Of a DNA stretch of 64,000 bases, positions 52,856-61,948 are shown one piece after another. Source of the DNA: Roseibium sp. HPY-6 (GTDB taxonomy: Bacteria > Pseudomonadota > Alphaproteobacteria > Rhizobiales > Stappiaceae). The position numbers were made by a program, and so were the translations under genes. The notes beneath the pieces were generated by a model. The model saw only the letters and a program-made list of their open reading frames with translations. It did not search any database and was not told the origin of the DNA. Each line of letters starts with the position of its first letter. The first letter of the stretch is position 1. The stretch lies in contig NZ_JBEWCD010000003.1 in the NCBI RefSeq assembly GCF_040530035.1, positions 372,001-436,000 of the forward strand. Reading direction: 5' to 3'.

Positions 52856-53479
52856 TTGAGCGAGCCGCAAAAACCGCCCCCAATCCTCATCGCAGATCAC
52901 CCGGCGCTCGATTTTCTGAACAGCGTGGGCGCCCCGCACGGCACCGAGATCGAGTGGATCAACAATGGCGCAGCTTTGCTGTCGTGGATGACGGCGGCGG
53001 GTCTGTTAAGCGAAGCCGGGGCCTCTGGCATTGCGGAGAGCGCCAGTACGAAAGACCTTGACGAAACCGCAGCGCGCGCAAGGGATCTGCGTGAATGGTT
53101 TCGTGATCTGATTATCCGTCAAGACGGACTTTCCGGTTGGAAGCTGGCACCAGACGAAATCGAGCTTATTAGCCGGATCCTGTCGAAAGGCACCTATCGG
53201 TTTCAGCTCCAACCAGGAGACTCTGACGAAGCGCAGCTTCGTCTTTCAAGCGGTTACGAGATCAACGAGGCAGAGGACCTGCTGGTCCCGATTGCGCACC
53301 AGATTGCAGACCTTTTGAGCGAAACAGATTGCCAGCTGACGCGAAATTGCGATGGACCAACCTGCACATTCTGGTTCACTGACATTACGAAGAACAAGAA
53401 ACGCCGGTGGTGCGACATGAAGATCTGCGGCAATCGCGCCAAGACTGCCGCCTTCCGTGAGCGCAAGAAACAATCGTAA
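52856..53479 (+). CDS. CGNR zinc-finger regulator (ABATE domain)
   Basis: 207 residues from a TTG at 52856 with AGGA seven bases upstream; no ATG fits. The N-terminal ABATE-like domain opens with ADHPALDFLNSVGAP and the C-terminal zinc finger reads NCDGPTCTFWFTD, then WCDMKICGNRAKTAAF with the CGNR signature. These are putative stress-related DNA-binding regulators. Divergence from azoR suggests that it controls that gene. Confidence 0.88.
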   Translation: MSEPQKPPPILIADHPALDFLNSVGAPHGTEIEWINNGAALLSWMTAAGLLSEAGASGIAESASTKDLDETAARARDLREWFRDLIIRQDGLSGWKLAPDEIELISRILSKGTYRFQLQPGDSDEAQLRLSSGYEINEAEDLLVPIAHQIADLLSETDCQLTRNCDGPTCTFWFTDITKNKKRRWCDMKICGNRAKTAAFRERKKQS

Positions 53480-53552
53480 AGCGAACGAAATTTACGACGC
53501 TGCAGACAATGCGATCGTTGCATCTGAACGGGATTTCAGGAATCGTTGAACC

Positions 53553-53957
53553 ATGTGCAGCATCAGATCCGGACGCCTTTCCGACTATCCCGTTATCCGT
53601 CAATATGATGAATTCATGGGCGATCGGCGGCTTGACCTGCAGGCCGGAGAATTGCGTGTCGCCGACGCCGAAGGCTCAGAGGCGATTGGGTATCTCCGCA
53701 TTTCACCAAAAGGCTTCTTGAACTGGCCATTTGTCGCTTACCTCTGCGTGAAATCGGAGTTTCGCAATCACGGCGTGGGAAGACAGTTGATCGAGCACGC
53801 CATCCAGGACGACAGATATGTTCGATTGTACATCTCGACCGAAGCAAACAACTTTGCGATGCAATCGCTTCTTAAAAAGATTGGGGCGGACGAGATCGGA
53901 TACGCGGACCAACTGAATTTCAGCAACGAAAGAGAATTGTTCTACCGGCTCAAGTGA
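53553..53957 (+). CDS. GNAT-family N-acetyltransferase
   Basis: 134 residues, a single GNAT domain. The acetyl-CoA loop is CVKSEFRNHGVGRQLIEHAI, and the later strand RLYISTEANNFAMQSLLKKI with the GADEIGY turn completes the fold. The acceptor cannot be predicted. The gene stands 73 bases after the CGNR regulator. Confidence 0.85.
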   Translation: MCSIRSGRLSDYPVIRQYDEFMGDRRLDLQAGELRVADAEGSEAIGYLRISPKGFLNWPFVAYLCVKSEFRNHGVGRQLIEHAIQDDRYVRLYISTEANNFAMQSLLKKIGADEIGYADQLNFSNERELFYRLK

Positions 53958-54062
53958 TGCCCGCGACCTCTCAACTGCGGAAGTTCCTGGCGTTTTGGGC
54001 GAACCTGCCAGCGGACGAGTACAAAGCGCCTACTTTCGGGAAAGATGAAGACGGAGAGCAGG

Positions 54063-54551
54063 ATGAATGAGCAGACGGGACCCGACGAGGCGCTCGTGGC
54101 GGCAGTCGGACACTACCTGGACCAGTCAGGCAAGCTCCTGAAACTGGTATCTGACCAACCAAACGCCGATGAGTTGCTCGCCATTCAGCTTGCGCCGGAT
54201 GCATTCGATACCGGATTTCACCTCGCGGTCGCCATTCAGTTCGCAGCGCGCGCGTTGTGCCTGCCGGTGGGACATCCCGTGCCGGAAATCGTTGAGCCCT
54301 ACAGCCTGAAGAGCCTCAGGTCTTTGCATGAGGATGTTCGGACCGCGATCAATCAGATCCCGCCGATCGATTGGGACAGCAACGTTTCGCACATCGCAGG
54401 TGAAGCTGAGCTGACACAACGAGCTGCTGACTATGTCGTGTGTTTCGCCTTTCCAAACATGCTGTTTCATTTCACGCAGGCCTATGCCGGTTTGCGTCAC
54501 GCAGGCCTGAAGATCGGAAAGGCGGATTTCGACGGGCTGCATAAGTACTAG
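54063..54551 (+). CDS. DUF1993 family protein
   Basis: 162 residues from ATG 54063 (GGAGAG upstream); an ATG 18 bases earlier is in frame and equally open. It has the four-helix DinB-like pattern of DUF1993: AVGHYLDQSGKLLKLVSDQP, LAPDAFDTGFHLAVAIQFAA, and the closing FPNMLFHFTQAYAGLRHAGL followed by IGKADFDG. Such proteins may bind a metal, and their function is unknown. Confidence 0.78.
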   Translation: MNEQTGPDEALVAAVGHYLDQSGKLLKLVSDQPNADELLAIQLAPDAFDTGFHLAVAIQFAARALCLPVGHPVPEIVEPYSLKSLRSLHEDVRTAINQIPPIDWDSNVSHIAGEAELTQRAADYVVCFAFPNMLFHFTQAYAGLRHAGLKIGKADFDGLHKY

Positions 54552-54627
54552 CTCACATCGAGAACTGCCACGACAGAACGAAGAGTGGATCAGCTTCTGG
54601 AAATTCCGATCGTGGGGTCAGCGCCTG

Positions 54628-55953
54628 TCACGCGAGACCCGCGATTGCGTTGGCAAAGTCCTGCGCGGAGAATGGTTCCAGGTCCTCAACGCCTTCTCCG
54701 ACACCGATGAAATGCACCGGCAAGCCATGCTTCGCCGCAATGGCAACCAAAATACCACCGCGCGCGGTTCCGTCGAGCTTGGTCATAACGAGACCGGTGA
54801 CGCCGGCCACCTTGCCGAAAATCTCCACCTGGTTGAGCGCGTTCTGGCCGGTTGTCGCATCGAGCGTCAAAAGAACGGTGTGAGGAGCCTCGGGATCGTG
54901 TTTCCGGATCACGCGGATGACCTTCTCAAGTTCATCCATCAGCTCCGCCTTGTTCTGCAGCCGACCGGCCGTATCGATGAGCAGGACGTCAACCTGCTTT
55001 TCCTGCGCTTCTTTCATGGCGTCGAAGGCAAGACCGGCGGCATCGGCGCCGGTATCCCTGGCTATCACGTCGGCGCCGGTCCGTTCGCCCCAGATCTTGA
55101 GCTGCTCCACGGCGGCCGCGCGAAAGGTGTCACCGGCTGCGAGCATGACTTTTTTGCCTTCCGAGCGGAGCTTCTTGGAGAGTTTGCCGATCGTCGTCGT
55201 TTTGCCGGTCCCGTTGACACCCACCATCAGGACAACATGCGGTTTTTTGCCCATATCAAGATCGAGAGGCTGGGCCACCGGCTTGAGGACCTTCTCGACC
55301 TCTTGCGACAGGATTTCCCGCACTTCTTCTGGCGAGATTTCCTTGTTGTACCGGCCATCGGACAGCCGATCCGTAATCGCCATTGCCGTGTCGACGCCAA
55401 GATCGGCCTGGATCAGGATGTCTTCCAGCTCCTCGAGCATGGAGGCGTCGAGCTTGCGCTTGGTGAAGATGGACGAGATACCTTCGGTCAGCGAGGCCGA
55501 TGACCGCGACAGGCCCTTTTTCAGCCGCTGAAACCAGGAGAGCTTGGGCTCTTCGGGGTCAACGGACGGATCAGTGGGGACGTCTTTCGGCTCGACCGCC
55601 TCCGCCGCTGGCTCAGTGTCTTCCAAGGGTGTGTCGGCATCCGGATCCGATCCGACGTCGGTCGAAACAAAATCATCTGCGGGCAAAGGTGTTTGCTTTG
55701 CGGAGAATTCCGGCACGATGCCCGGACCGCCATCGAGCCCGAAGGTCTTCAGGGGCTCATCTAGAGCGGCAACCGGCTTGACTTCCATTTCAGTCGTGAG
55801 CTCGGGTTCCACAGCACCAAGCCGTTTTTCGTCCACATTTTCCGCGCTGTCGGCTTCGGCCGGACTCTTTTCAACGGTTTCCTCCGGTTGTTCCGCCGGG
55901 GCTTCCTTGCCGCCGAACAGCCGACCCAGAAATCCGCGTTTTTTCTCGCTCAT
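54628..55953 (-). CDS. ftsY: signal recognition particle receptor FtsY
   Basis: 441 residues from ATG 55953. A short basic start (MSEKKRGFLGRLFGGKE) and an acidic, low-complexity stretch to about 135 precede the NG GTPase: GVNGTGKTTTIGKLSKKL (G1), AGDTFRAAAVEQL, DTAGRLQNKAELMDEL (G3), TKLDGTARGG (G4) and the closing FIGVGEGVEDLEPF. It docks ribosome-SRP complexes at the membrane. The longer open frame upstream overlaps mtaB and is rejected. mtaB ends 29 bases before it on the same strand. Confidence 0.97.
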   Translation of the reverse strand: MSEKKRGFLGRLFGGKEAPAEQPEETVEKSPAEADSAENVDEKRLGAVEPELTTEMEVKPVAALDEPLKTFGLDGGPGIVPEFSAKQTPLPADDFVSTDVGSDPDADTPLEDTEPAAEAVEPKDVPTDPSVDPEEPKLSWFQRLKKGLSRSSASLTEGISSIFTKRKLDASMLEELEDILIQADLGVDTAMAITDRLSDGRYNKEISPEEVREILSQEVEKVLKPVAQPLDLDMGKKPHVVLMVGVNGTGKTTTIGKLSKKLRSEGKKVMLAAGDTFRAAAVEQLKIWGERTGADVIARDTGADAAGLAFDAMKEAQEKQVDVLLIDTAGRLQNKAELMDELEKVIRVIRKHDPEAPHTVLLTLDATTGQNALNQVEIFGKVAGVTGLVMTKLDGTARGGILVAIAAKHGLPVHFIGVGEGVEDLEPFSAQDFANAIAGLA

Positions 55954-55982
55954 GAAACCGCCTAAAAGGATCTCGCCGCCTG

Positions 55983-57251
55983 TCAGGCAGCCTTGGAAAG
56001 AGCTTCGCCCAGAAGATGCCGCCCGGTGTGACCGACAATACGAACATCGAGGATCTCTCCGGCGTGCCCGCCGGCAAGTTCGACCTGCGTAAATTGTTCC
56101 GTCCGCCCCAGGCCTTCCTTCTCGATCAGGACAGGGCGGACTTTGCCGATTTCCCCCGCCAGATGATTGGTCAGGGCCTCTTCGCCCTTGGCGCGGAGCC
56201 GTGCACCCCGTCCCTTGACGATTGACCGGTCCAGTTGAGGCATGCGCGCCGCAGGCGTTCCCGGGCGCGGGGAAAACGGAAACACATGGAGATGCGTCAA
56301 TCCGCATTCGTCGACGATCTTAAGGGAGTTCTCGAACATCGCCTCGGTTTCGGTCGGAAAGCCTGCGATGATGTCCGCACCGAAGACCACATCCGGTCTC
56401 AAGCGCCGCACATCCTCGCAGAAACGGATTGTATCCGCCCGCAAATGCCGCCGCTTCATCCGTTTCAGGATGAGATCATCGCCGGCCTGTAGCGACAGAT
56501 GAAAGTGCGGCATCAGGCGATCATCCTCGGCAATCACCCGCATAAGATCGTCATCGGCCTCAATCGAATCGATCGAGGAAAGCCGGAGCCGCTTGAGGTC
56601 CGGCACCATTTTCAGGATCTTGGCCGTCAGCGTCCCCAGCTTTGGCGTGCCGGGAAGGTCCGAACCATACGACGTGATATCGACGCCGGTCAGAACGATT
56701 TCGTTGTAACCATTTTCAACGAGCCGCCGGATCTGGTCGATCACAACGCCCATGGGAACCGACCGCGAGTTGCCGCGGCCGTAGGGAATGATACAGAAGG
56801 TGCAGCGGTGGTCGCAGCCGTTTTGAACCTGCACGAATGCGCGCGCACGGCCCGTCAGCCCGTCGATCAGATGACCGGCGGTTTCTTCGACACTCATGAT
56901 GTCGTTGACCCGCACCTTCTCGGTTTCCGAAATCCCGAAGGCGGCGACATCCTGATAGGACTTGCGCTCAAGCTTTTCGGTATTACCGAGAACAAGATCG
57001 ACTTCGTCCATTGCGGAAAAGGTCTCGGCTTCCGTCTGGGCTGCGCAGCCGGTGACAATCACACGCGCTGACGGATTGTCGCGCTTCGCCTTGCGCACAG
57101 CCTGGCGGGCCTGTCTGACAGCTTCGTTGGTCACCGCGCAGGTATTGATGAGGACCGCATCCTGAAGACCCGCGGCCTCCGCCTCACGCTTCATCACTTC
57201 GGACTCATAGGAGTTGAGCCGGCACCCGAATGTTACGACATCGATGCTCAT
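55983..57251 (-). CDS. mtaB: tRNA (N6-threonylcarbamoyladenosine37) methylthiotransferase MtaB
   Basis: 422 residues from ATG 57251, which overlaps the dapF stop as ATGA. The UPF0004 domain carries three cluster cysteines (TFGCRLN, NTCAVTNEA, TGCAAQT), the radical-SAM motif is NGCDHRCTFCIIPYGRG, and a TRAM domain ends the protein (LIEKEGLGRTEQFTQVEL). It adds a methylthio group to t6A37 of tRNAs reading ANN codons. The dapF-mtaB-ftsY order is common in Hyphomicrobiales. Confidence 0.95.
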   Translation of the reverse strand: MSIDVVTFGCRLNSYESEVMKREAEAAGLQDAVLINTCAVTNEAVRQARQAVRKAKRDNPSARVIVTGCAAQTEAETFSAMDEVDLVLGNTEKLERKSYQDVAAFGISETEKVRVNDIMSVEETAGHLIDGLTGRARAFVQVQNGCDHRCTFCIIPYGRGNSRSVPMGVVIDQIRRLVENGYNEIVLTGVDITSYGSDLPGTPKLGTLTAKILKMVPDLKRLRLSSIDSIEADDDLMRVIAEDDRLMPHFHLSLQAGDDLILKRMKRRHLRADTIRFCEDVRRLRPDVVFGADIIAGFPTETEAMFENSLKIVDECGLTHLHVFPFSPRPGTPAARMPQLDRSIVKGRGARLRAKGEEALTNHLAGEIGKVRPVLIEKEGLGRTEQFTQVELAGGHAGEILDVRIVGHTGRHLLGEALSKAA

Positions 57252-58156
57252 GAGGCCGCTCCGGCCTCCGTTGAATCGCCAGACGCGGTTTTGCGCCACT
57301 CCAGCGTTTCAAGATCGATTTCACCCTCGAATTCAATTTCCGTTAGCCCGGTCATGAGGACGTGGCTGTCGCTTTCGCGCCACTCAATGCCGATCGGCCC
57401 GCCAGGAAGGTGAACCGTTGTCTTGCGGCCTGTCTTGCCATCACGCGCAGCCGCGACTCCAACGGCGCAGGCGGCCGTTCCGCACGCCAGGGTCAGGCCA
57501 ACGCCCCGCTCCCAGACTTTAAGGCGGATCTGGTCCTCATCGAAGACATGCGCCAACGAAATATTCGCACCTTCCGGGAAAATCGGGTGGTGCTCGAGAA
57601 GCGGGCCGAAGCGTTCCAGTTCATAGCCCTCGACATCATCAACCCAGAAGATCGCGTGGGGGTTTCCCATGCTGAGCGCCGCCGGTGTGTGCAGCACCGG
57701 GTCATCGATCGGACCGATCTGGAGTTCGATCGCGCGCGTGTCCGCGAATTCTTCCGCAAGCGGGATCTCGTCCCATGCAAGACGCGGGGCTCCCATGTCG
57801 ACGGTGACATTGAATGGTCCCGGGCTGTCGAATGCGTGCAAAAGGCCTGCACCGGTTTCGATCGTCACAAGATCCTTGCCGCCTTCTTCCATAAGCAGCC
57901 GGCCAATACAGCGGGTCGCATTGCCGCAAGCCGACACTTCGCCGCCATTCTGATTGTGAATACGCATGAAGGCGTCGACACCGAGCGCGGACTTTTCAAC
58001 GGTGATCATCTGGTCGAAACCGATGCCGGTGTCCCGATCACCCAGTCTGGCGATAACCTCGTTGGACAAGCGTAGCGGCTGTGCGCGCGCGTCCCAGACG
58101 ACGAAATCGTTGCCAAGGCCATTCATCTTCAAAAAGGGTCTGATGTCAGACGCCAT
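57248..58156 (-). CDS. dapF: diaminopimelate epimerase
   Basis: 302 residues. Two mirrored half-domains carry the catalytic cysteine pair: GGEVSACGNATRCIG in the first and VGLTLACGTAACAVGVAAA in the second. KMNGLGNDFVVWD opens the protein, and MGNPHAIFWVDDVE is the conserved middle loop. It converts LL- to meso-diaminopimelate for lysine and peptidoglycan. First gene of the dapF-mtaB-ftsY unit. Confidence 0.96.
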   Translation of the reverse strand: MASDIRPFLKMNGLGNDFVVWDARAQPLRLSNEVIARLGDRDTGIGFDQMITVEKSALGVDAFMRIHNQNGGEVSACGNATRCIGRLLMEEGGKDLVTIETGAGLLHAFDSPGPFNVTVDMGAPRLAWDEIPLAEEFADTRAIELQIGPIDDPVLHTPAALSMGNPHAIFWVDDVEGYELERFGPLLEHHPIFPEGANISLAHVFDEDQIRLKVWERGVGLTLACGTAACAVGVAAARDGKTGRKTTVHLPGGPIGIEWRESDSHVLMTGLTEIEFEGEIDLETLEWRKTASGDSTEAGAAS

Positions 58157-58375
58157 AACGAGTGCACTTCTTAATCGAGCAGAGAAATTGATCGGTTTGT
58201 CGCGATCAGTTGCCCCTATATGGCCGAAAACGCGCGGAATTTCCAGTGGGGCCGGCGCTCAGACCAGCCATGCAGTCTGCGCCGGCCTTTCCAGCGTATA
58301 AGACAGCTTCCGTTTTACCTCAGCTGCTTTCTCAGTAGCAGACCCAAGCGGCAACACATGTGTCAAACGAGGCTT

Positions 58376-58915
58376 TCAAAGACGGATGCACATGCGTGCA
58401 CCAGGCCTGGTTTTCTCGAGCAACAGTTTCATGTGTTCGGGCGCAACGGCGACACACCCTTCCGTCGGCGAATAGGTTTCTCGCGCGATGTGAAAAAAGA
58501 TCGCGCTGCCCTTTCCCTTCACCGCGGGAAACATGTTGCAGTCGAGGACGACGACAATGTCGTAGAGACGGTCGTCGCGCCACATTTTTTCGTGGCTCGC
58601 ATCGAAGGGTAACGAGACCGGTCGGTTGTAAAGATGAGAGGCCGGGTCGTCGCACCAGGCAGAAGAGGGCGTCAACGGCTCTACCGGCAGCGTTGTTTTC
58701 GGCGGCAAGCCCTTGTCCGGCCTGTAATAGACATGGAGAAGCTCAAAAAACCCCACAGGAGTTCCGCCATCCCCTTCTTTTTTACGGACAAGAAGACCCG
58801 ACCTCCCCAGAGCACACGGAACCGTGATCGCGCCGAAAGTTAATATTCCCTTTGTCCTGTCATGCGGCAGAGCGCGCACGTCCAGCGAATCCGCCAATTT
58901 ACCGGTATTAACCAT
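58376..58915 (-). CDS. L,D-transpeptidase (YkuD family) with TEGC catalytic motif
   Basis: 179 residues from ATG 58915; the longer frame upstream covers the cenR gene region and is not plausible. The YkuD core is seen as ILTFGAITVPCALGRSGLL, KKEGDGGTPVGFFEL, and the active site IFFHIARETYSPTEGCVAVA, with the nucleophilic cysteine in TEGC in place of the usual S/THGC. The family makes 3-3 cross-links or attaches lipoproteins in peptidoglycan. No signal peptide is seen, which is unusual for a periplasmic enzyme. The gene is divergent from cenR across 193 bases. Confidence 0.82.
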   Translation of the reverse strand: MVNTGKLADSLDVRALPHDRTKGILTFGAITVPCALGRSGLLVRKKEGDGGTPVGFFELLHVYYRPDKGLPPKTTLPVEPLTPSSAWCDDPASHLYNRPVSLPFDASHEKMWRDDRLYDIVVVLDCNMFPAVKGKGSAIFFHIARETYSPTEGCVAVAPEHMKLLLEKTRPGARMCIRL

Positions 58916-59108
58916 GAGCGTGGGACTGACCTTCCTTTTTTCCGATTGAAGGCATTGATAAACCAGACCTAAACCCCGCGTGAAGAAGAATTGACGAACA
59001 CCTGCTTGTGCGGCGAGAATTTCCCACGCACATAGAGGCAGGAACACGCATGTGTAGTTTGCACAAGTTGGCGTGATCAGTTTGAGACTTTTGGCGAGGA
59101 CCGCACCC

Positions 59109-59792
59109 ATGACCGCCCGCACGATCTTGATTGTCGATGATGACACCGAACTGCGCGAAGCGCTCGTCGAACAGCTCTCGCTGTATGACGAGTTCGAAAC
59201 CATACAGGCAGACTCGGCCACTTCCGGCATCGGCCTTGCCAAGGACGAGCATGTCGACCTGCTTCTGATGGATGTCGGCCTGCCGGACATCGACGGCCGG
59301 GAAGCTGTAAAGCTCTTGCGCAAAAACGGCTTCAAGGCGCCGATTATCATGCTGACAGGGCATGATGGGGACAGTGACACGATCCTTGGCCTTGAAGCGG
59401 GCGCGAACGATTATGTCACCAAACCGTTCAAGTTCGCAGTGCTTTTGGCCCGTGTGCGTGCGCATCTTCGCCAGCACGAGCAGAGCGAAGACGCGACCTT
59501 TGCCATCGGACGCTATTCCTTCCGGCCGGCCGCAAAGGTCATGCAGGACGATGCCGGCAGCAAGGTCCGGTTGACGGAAAAGGAAACGTCGATCCTCAAA
59601 TTCCTCTACCGCGCTGGCGAAAAACCGGTGACGCGCGACGTGCTGTTGCACGAGGTCTGGGGATATAATTCCGGTGTTACGACGCACACCCTGGAGACGC
59701 ACATTTACCGCCTGCGTCAAAAAATCGAGCGTGATCCGTCCAACGCCGAGCTTCTTGTCACAGAAGCCGGTGGATATAAGCTTGTGCCCTAA
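59109..59792 (+). CDS. cenR: OmpR-family response regulator CenR
   Basis: 227 residues from ATG 59109. The receiver domain has the acid pocket ILIVDDDTELREAL, phosphorylation Asp in LLLMDVGLPDIDG, and Thr/Lys switch residues in MLTGHDGD and YVTKPFKF. The C-terminal winged helix has LTEKETSILKFLYRAGEKPV, RDVLLHEVWGYNSGVTTHTL and ETHIYRLRQKIERD. It closely resembles CenR, the essential cell-envelope regulator of Caulobacter and relatives. No histidine kinase is adjacent, so its partner CenK is elsewhere. An L,D-transpeptidase is divergent from it, an envelope target that fits. Confidence 0.9.
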   Translation: MTARTILIVDDDTELREALVEQLSLYDEFETIQADSATSGIGLAKDEHVDLLLMDVGLPDIDGREAVKLLRKNGFKAPIIMLTGHDGDSDTILGLEAGANDYVTKPFKFAVLLARVRAHLRQHEQSEDATFAIGRYSFRPAAKVMQDDAGSKVRLTEKETSILKFLYRAGEKPVTRDVLLHEVWGYNSGVTTHTLETHIYRLRQKIERDPSNAELLVTEAGGYKLVP

Positions 59793-59817
59793 CGGGTAAT
59801 CAGCGTAAATCTTGGGC

Positions 59818-60324
59818 ATGAGCCTTGCCCAAGACATTGCGATTCTCAAACAAATCCCGATGCTTTCGGACTTTCAGGACGACCAGCTCCGCTTGCTGGC
59901 GTTCAGTGCTGAAAGCATGGATTACCAGGATGGCCAGCGCCTCTTTGAAGAAGAGGAACGGGCTGACGGTGGTTTGGTGATCACAAACGGCACCGTAGTG
60001 CTTCTGAAAAAATCCGAAGACGGATTTGAAGAAGTCGATCGCGTGGGCAAGGGCACCCTTCTCGGCCAGACCGCCCTTTTGACCGAATGCAGGCGTCCCT
60101 GCCGCGCCGATGCCGAAGGTCCGGTGAGTATCATCCGGATCCGCCGGGCGCTCTTCAAGCGCATGATCCAGGAATATCCGGAACTCGCGCAGCGTCTTTT
60201 CGAACAGCATTCGCTCAAATACCGCGCAACAATCGCCGCGCTCCGGCCGATCGGCGACAAGATGGCGGAGCTCGAGCAGCTCAACGCCGAACGGCGCGTG
60301 CGCGACGACGCCAAGGGTGAGTGA
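59818..60324 (+). CDS. stand-alone cyclic nucleotide-binding domain protein
   Basis: 168 residues from ATG 59818, 25 bases after cenR. The cNMP-binding beta-barrel is visible: IPMLSDFQDDQLRLLAFSAE, GGLVITNGTVVLLKKSEDG, VGKGTLLGQTALLTECRRPC and RRALFKRMIQEYPELAQRLF. It has no helix-turn-helix, unlike Crp/Fnr regulators. The phosphate-binding cassette reads LGQTALLTECRRPCRA, where the consensus has FGE and RxA, so nucleotide binding is plausible but the glutamate is replaced by Gln. It may act on the cenR pathway through protein contact. Confidence 0.8.
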   Translation: MSLAQDIAILKQIPMLSDFQDDQLRLLAFSAESMDYQDGQRLFEEEERADGGLVITNGTVVLLKKSEDGFEEVDRVGKGTLLGQTALLTECRRPCRADAEGPVSIIRIRRALFKRMIQEYPELAQRLFEQHSLKYRATIAALRPIGDKMAELEQLNAERRVRDDAKGE

Positions 60325-60408
60325 AGTCCCGTCAGGAAGCAGGTCCGGGCTTCAACAGGTTTGGAATGAGATCTGACAACAAAGATATCGGCTTTAAAGG
60401 CTGAGCGC

Positions 60409-61728
60409 ATGACCGACCGACGATATGAGACTGACGTTCTGGTGGTTGGCGGTGGCACGGCCGGCTTCGGCGCTGCCGTGGCTGCCGGACGCCAGGGGCT
60501 GCGCGTGACACTGCTTGAAGCGACCACAAAAATAGGCGGTGTCATGGCATTTTGTCCCGGCATGCCCTGGGGCGGGGGCTACCCGGTTGACCGGATTGTC
60601 GGAGGGCTGATCGAGGAACTGACGGATCGGCTTGCCGCGATGGAACCGCCTGCAGCCGAAAAGCGCCCGTGCACCTTGGCGAATTTCGGTCCCGAAATCG
60701 TCTACGACCACGACAATGCAACACTCACGATGTTCGAGATGCTGGAAGAGGCAGATGTTCTGGTCAGGTTGGGAGCAACTGCCCTGGAACCGCATATGGC
60801 CGGTAACCGGATCGAGAGCGTTACGTGCTGCGACAGGAACGGACTCTTTACGATCGTCCCGGGCATTGTCATCGACTGTTCCGGCGACGGTGATGTCTCG
60901 GCAAAGGCCGGCGTTCCTTTCGCGCTCGGAGACGCATCCGGCAACATGATGGCGGTCACGATTTCTTTTCACATGATCGGCGTGGACTGGGTCGCTGCGT
61001 TCGCCGACCCTGATCCATACTTTGAAAGATTTGCGGCGCGTGGCATCGAAGAGGGGCGGCTCCACGCCGATCTGGCCAAACTCTACCTCATGCGCGGCTT
61101 CCACGACGGCACGGTGTTCTGCAATTCGGTTCACATTCGCGGCGTGGACGGAACTGATCCCGTTGCCGTGGGCAGGGCAACCCAGGAAGGCCGCCGACGC
61201 TGTCATCAGCTGGCACGGTTTCTACGTGATGATGTGCCCGGTTTCCAAAATGCCCACATGTCGATGCTGTCGCCGACGGTCGGTGTGCGAGAAACGCGCA
61301 AACTGGAAGGTGTCTATCGCGTTACAGGTGAAGACCTTGCGCGAGCGACAAAGTTTCCAGACGGGATCGTTGCCTGTGACAATCCCATAGACGATGTCAT
61401 GCGATCGAACGGTGGCATGACCCACGATGCGGCGATCGAGGCCGGTGATTTCTACACAATTCCCTTCCGGTCCCTTCTCCCTGCAAAGATTGAAAACCTG
61501 ATGTTTGCAGGCCGGATACTGTCGGCGGATCCGGTAGCATTCGCCTCTGTGCGCGGCATGCCCCAATGCATGGCGATGGGTCAGGCGACCGGGACAGCTG
61601 CCGGGCTCGCGCTCAAAGAGGGGGTCAACGTGCAGGACGTTTCCATCGAGGCCTTGATAAAATCTCTGAGCAAACAGGGGATCAATCGTCTGAAACAGTT
61701 TGTTCCCCAATCAGATGCTGCTGAATGA
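60409..61728 (+). CDS. FAD-dependent oxidoreductase (FAD_oxidored family)
   Basis: 439 residues. The N-terminal Rossmann loop is VLVVGGGTAGFGAAVAAGRQ, followed by LLEATTKIGGVMAFCPGMPW, VIDCSGDGDVSAKAGVPFAL and the C-terminal FAD contact NLMFAGRILSADPVAFASVR ending in GQATGTAAGLAL. The C-terminal pattern RETRKLEGVYRVTGEDL is typical of the FAD_oxidored (PF12831-type) group seen with xylan or sugar degradation genes. It has no signal peptide and the substrate is unknown. It starts 84 bases after the cyclic-nucleotide gene. Confidence 0.82.
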   Translation: MTDRRYETDVLVVGGGTAGFGAAVAAGRQGLRVTLLEATTKIGGVMAFCPGMPWGGGYPVDRIVGGLIEELTDRLAAMEPPAAEKRPCTLANFGPEIVYDHDNATLTMFEMLEEADVLVRLGATALEPHMAGNRIESVTCCDRNGLFTIVPGIVIDCSGDGDVSAKAGVPFALGDASGNMMAVTISFHMIGVDWVAAFADPDPYFERFAARGIEEGRLHADLAKLYLMRGFHDGTVFCNSVHIRGVDGTDPVAVGRATQEGRRRCHQLARFLRDDVPGFQNAHMSMLSPTVGVRETRKLEGVYRVTGEDLARATKFPDGIVACDNPIDDVMRSNGGMTHDAAIEAGDFYTIPFRSLLPAKIENLMFAGRILSADPVAFASVRGMPQCMAMGQATGTAAGLALKEGVNVQDVSIEALIKSLSKQGINRLKQFVPQSDAAE

Positions 61729-61948
61729 ACGCTCGGCAAGACTGCTGGTTTTCCGCTCTACCCTGCATACCTGACAGCAACAACAGCCGCCGATGTCTGT
61801 GGATCGAAAGTCTAACTGTTGCAGACTGTTCTGTGCCACATTTCATTCCCAACTCCCGATAAAGCGCTTCTTGGGGAACGCAACTGAACCGGGAGCTGCG
61901 ACGGCGGTTTCGAGGCACAGGGAAAATTTGCATGGGAGTACCGACAGA

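Noticed and set aside
54628..56307. Longer ftsY starting at 56307
   Set aside because: The extension lies inside mtaB and is Arg/Gly/Ala-rich without the FtsY N-terminus; ATG 55953 gives the family-typical start.
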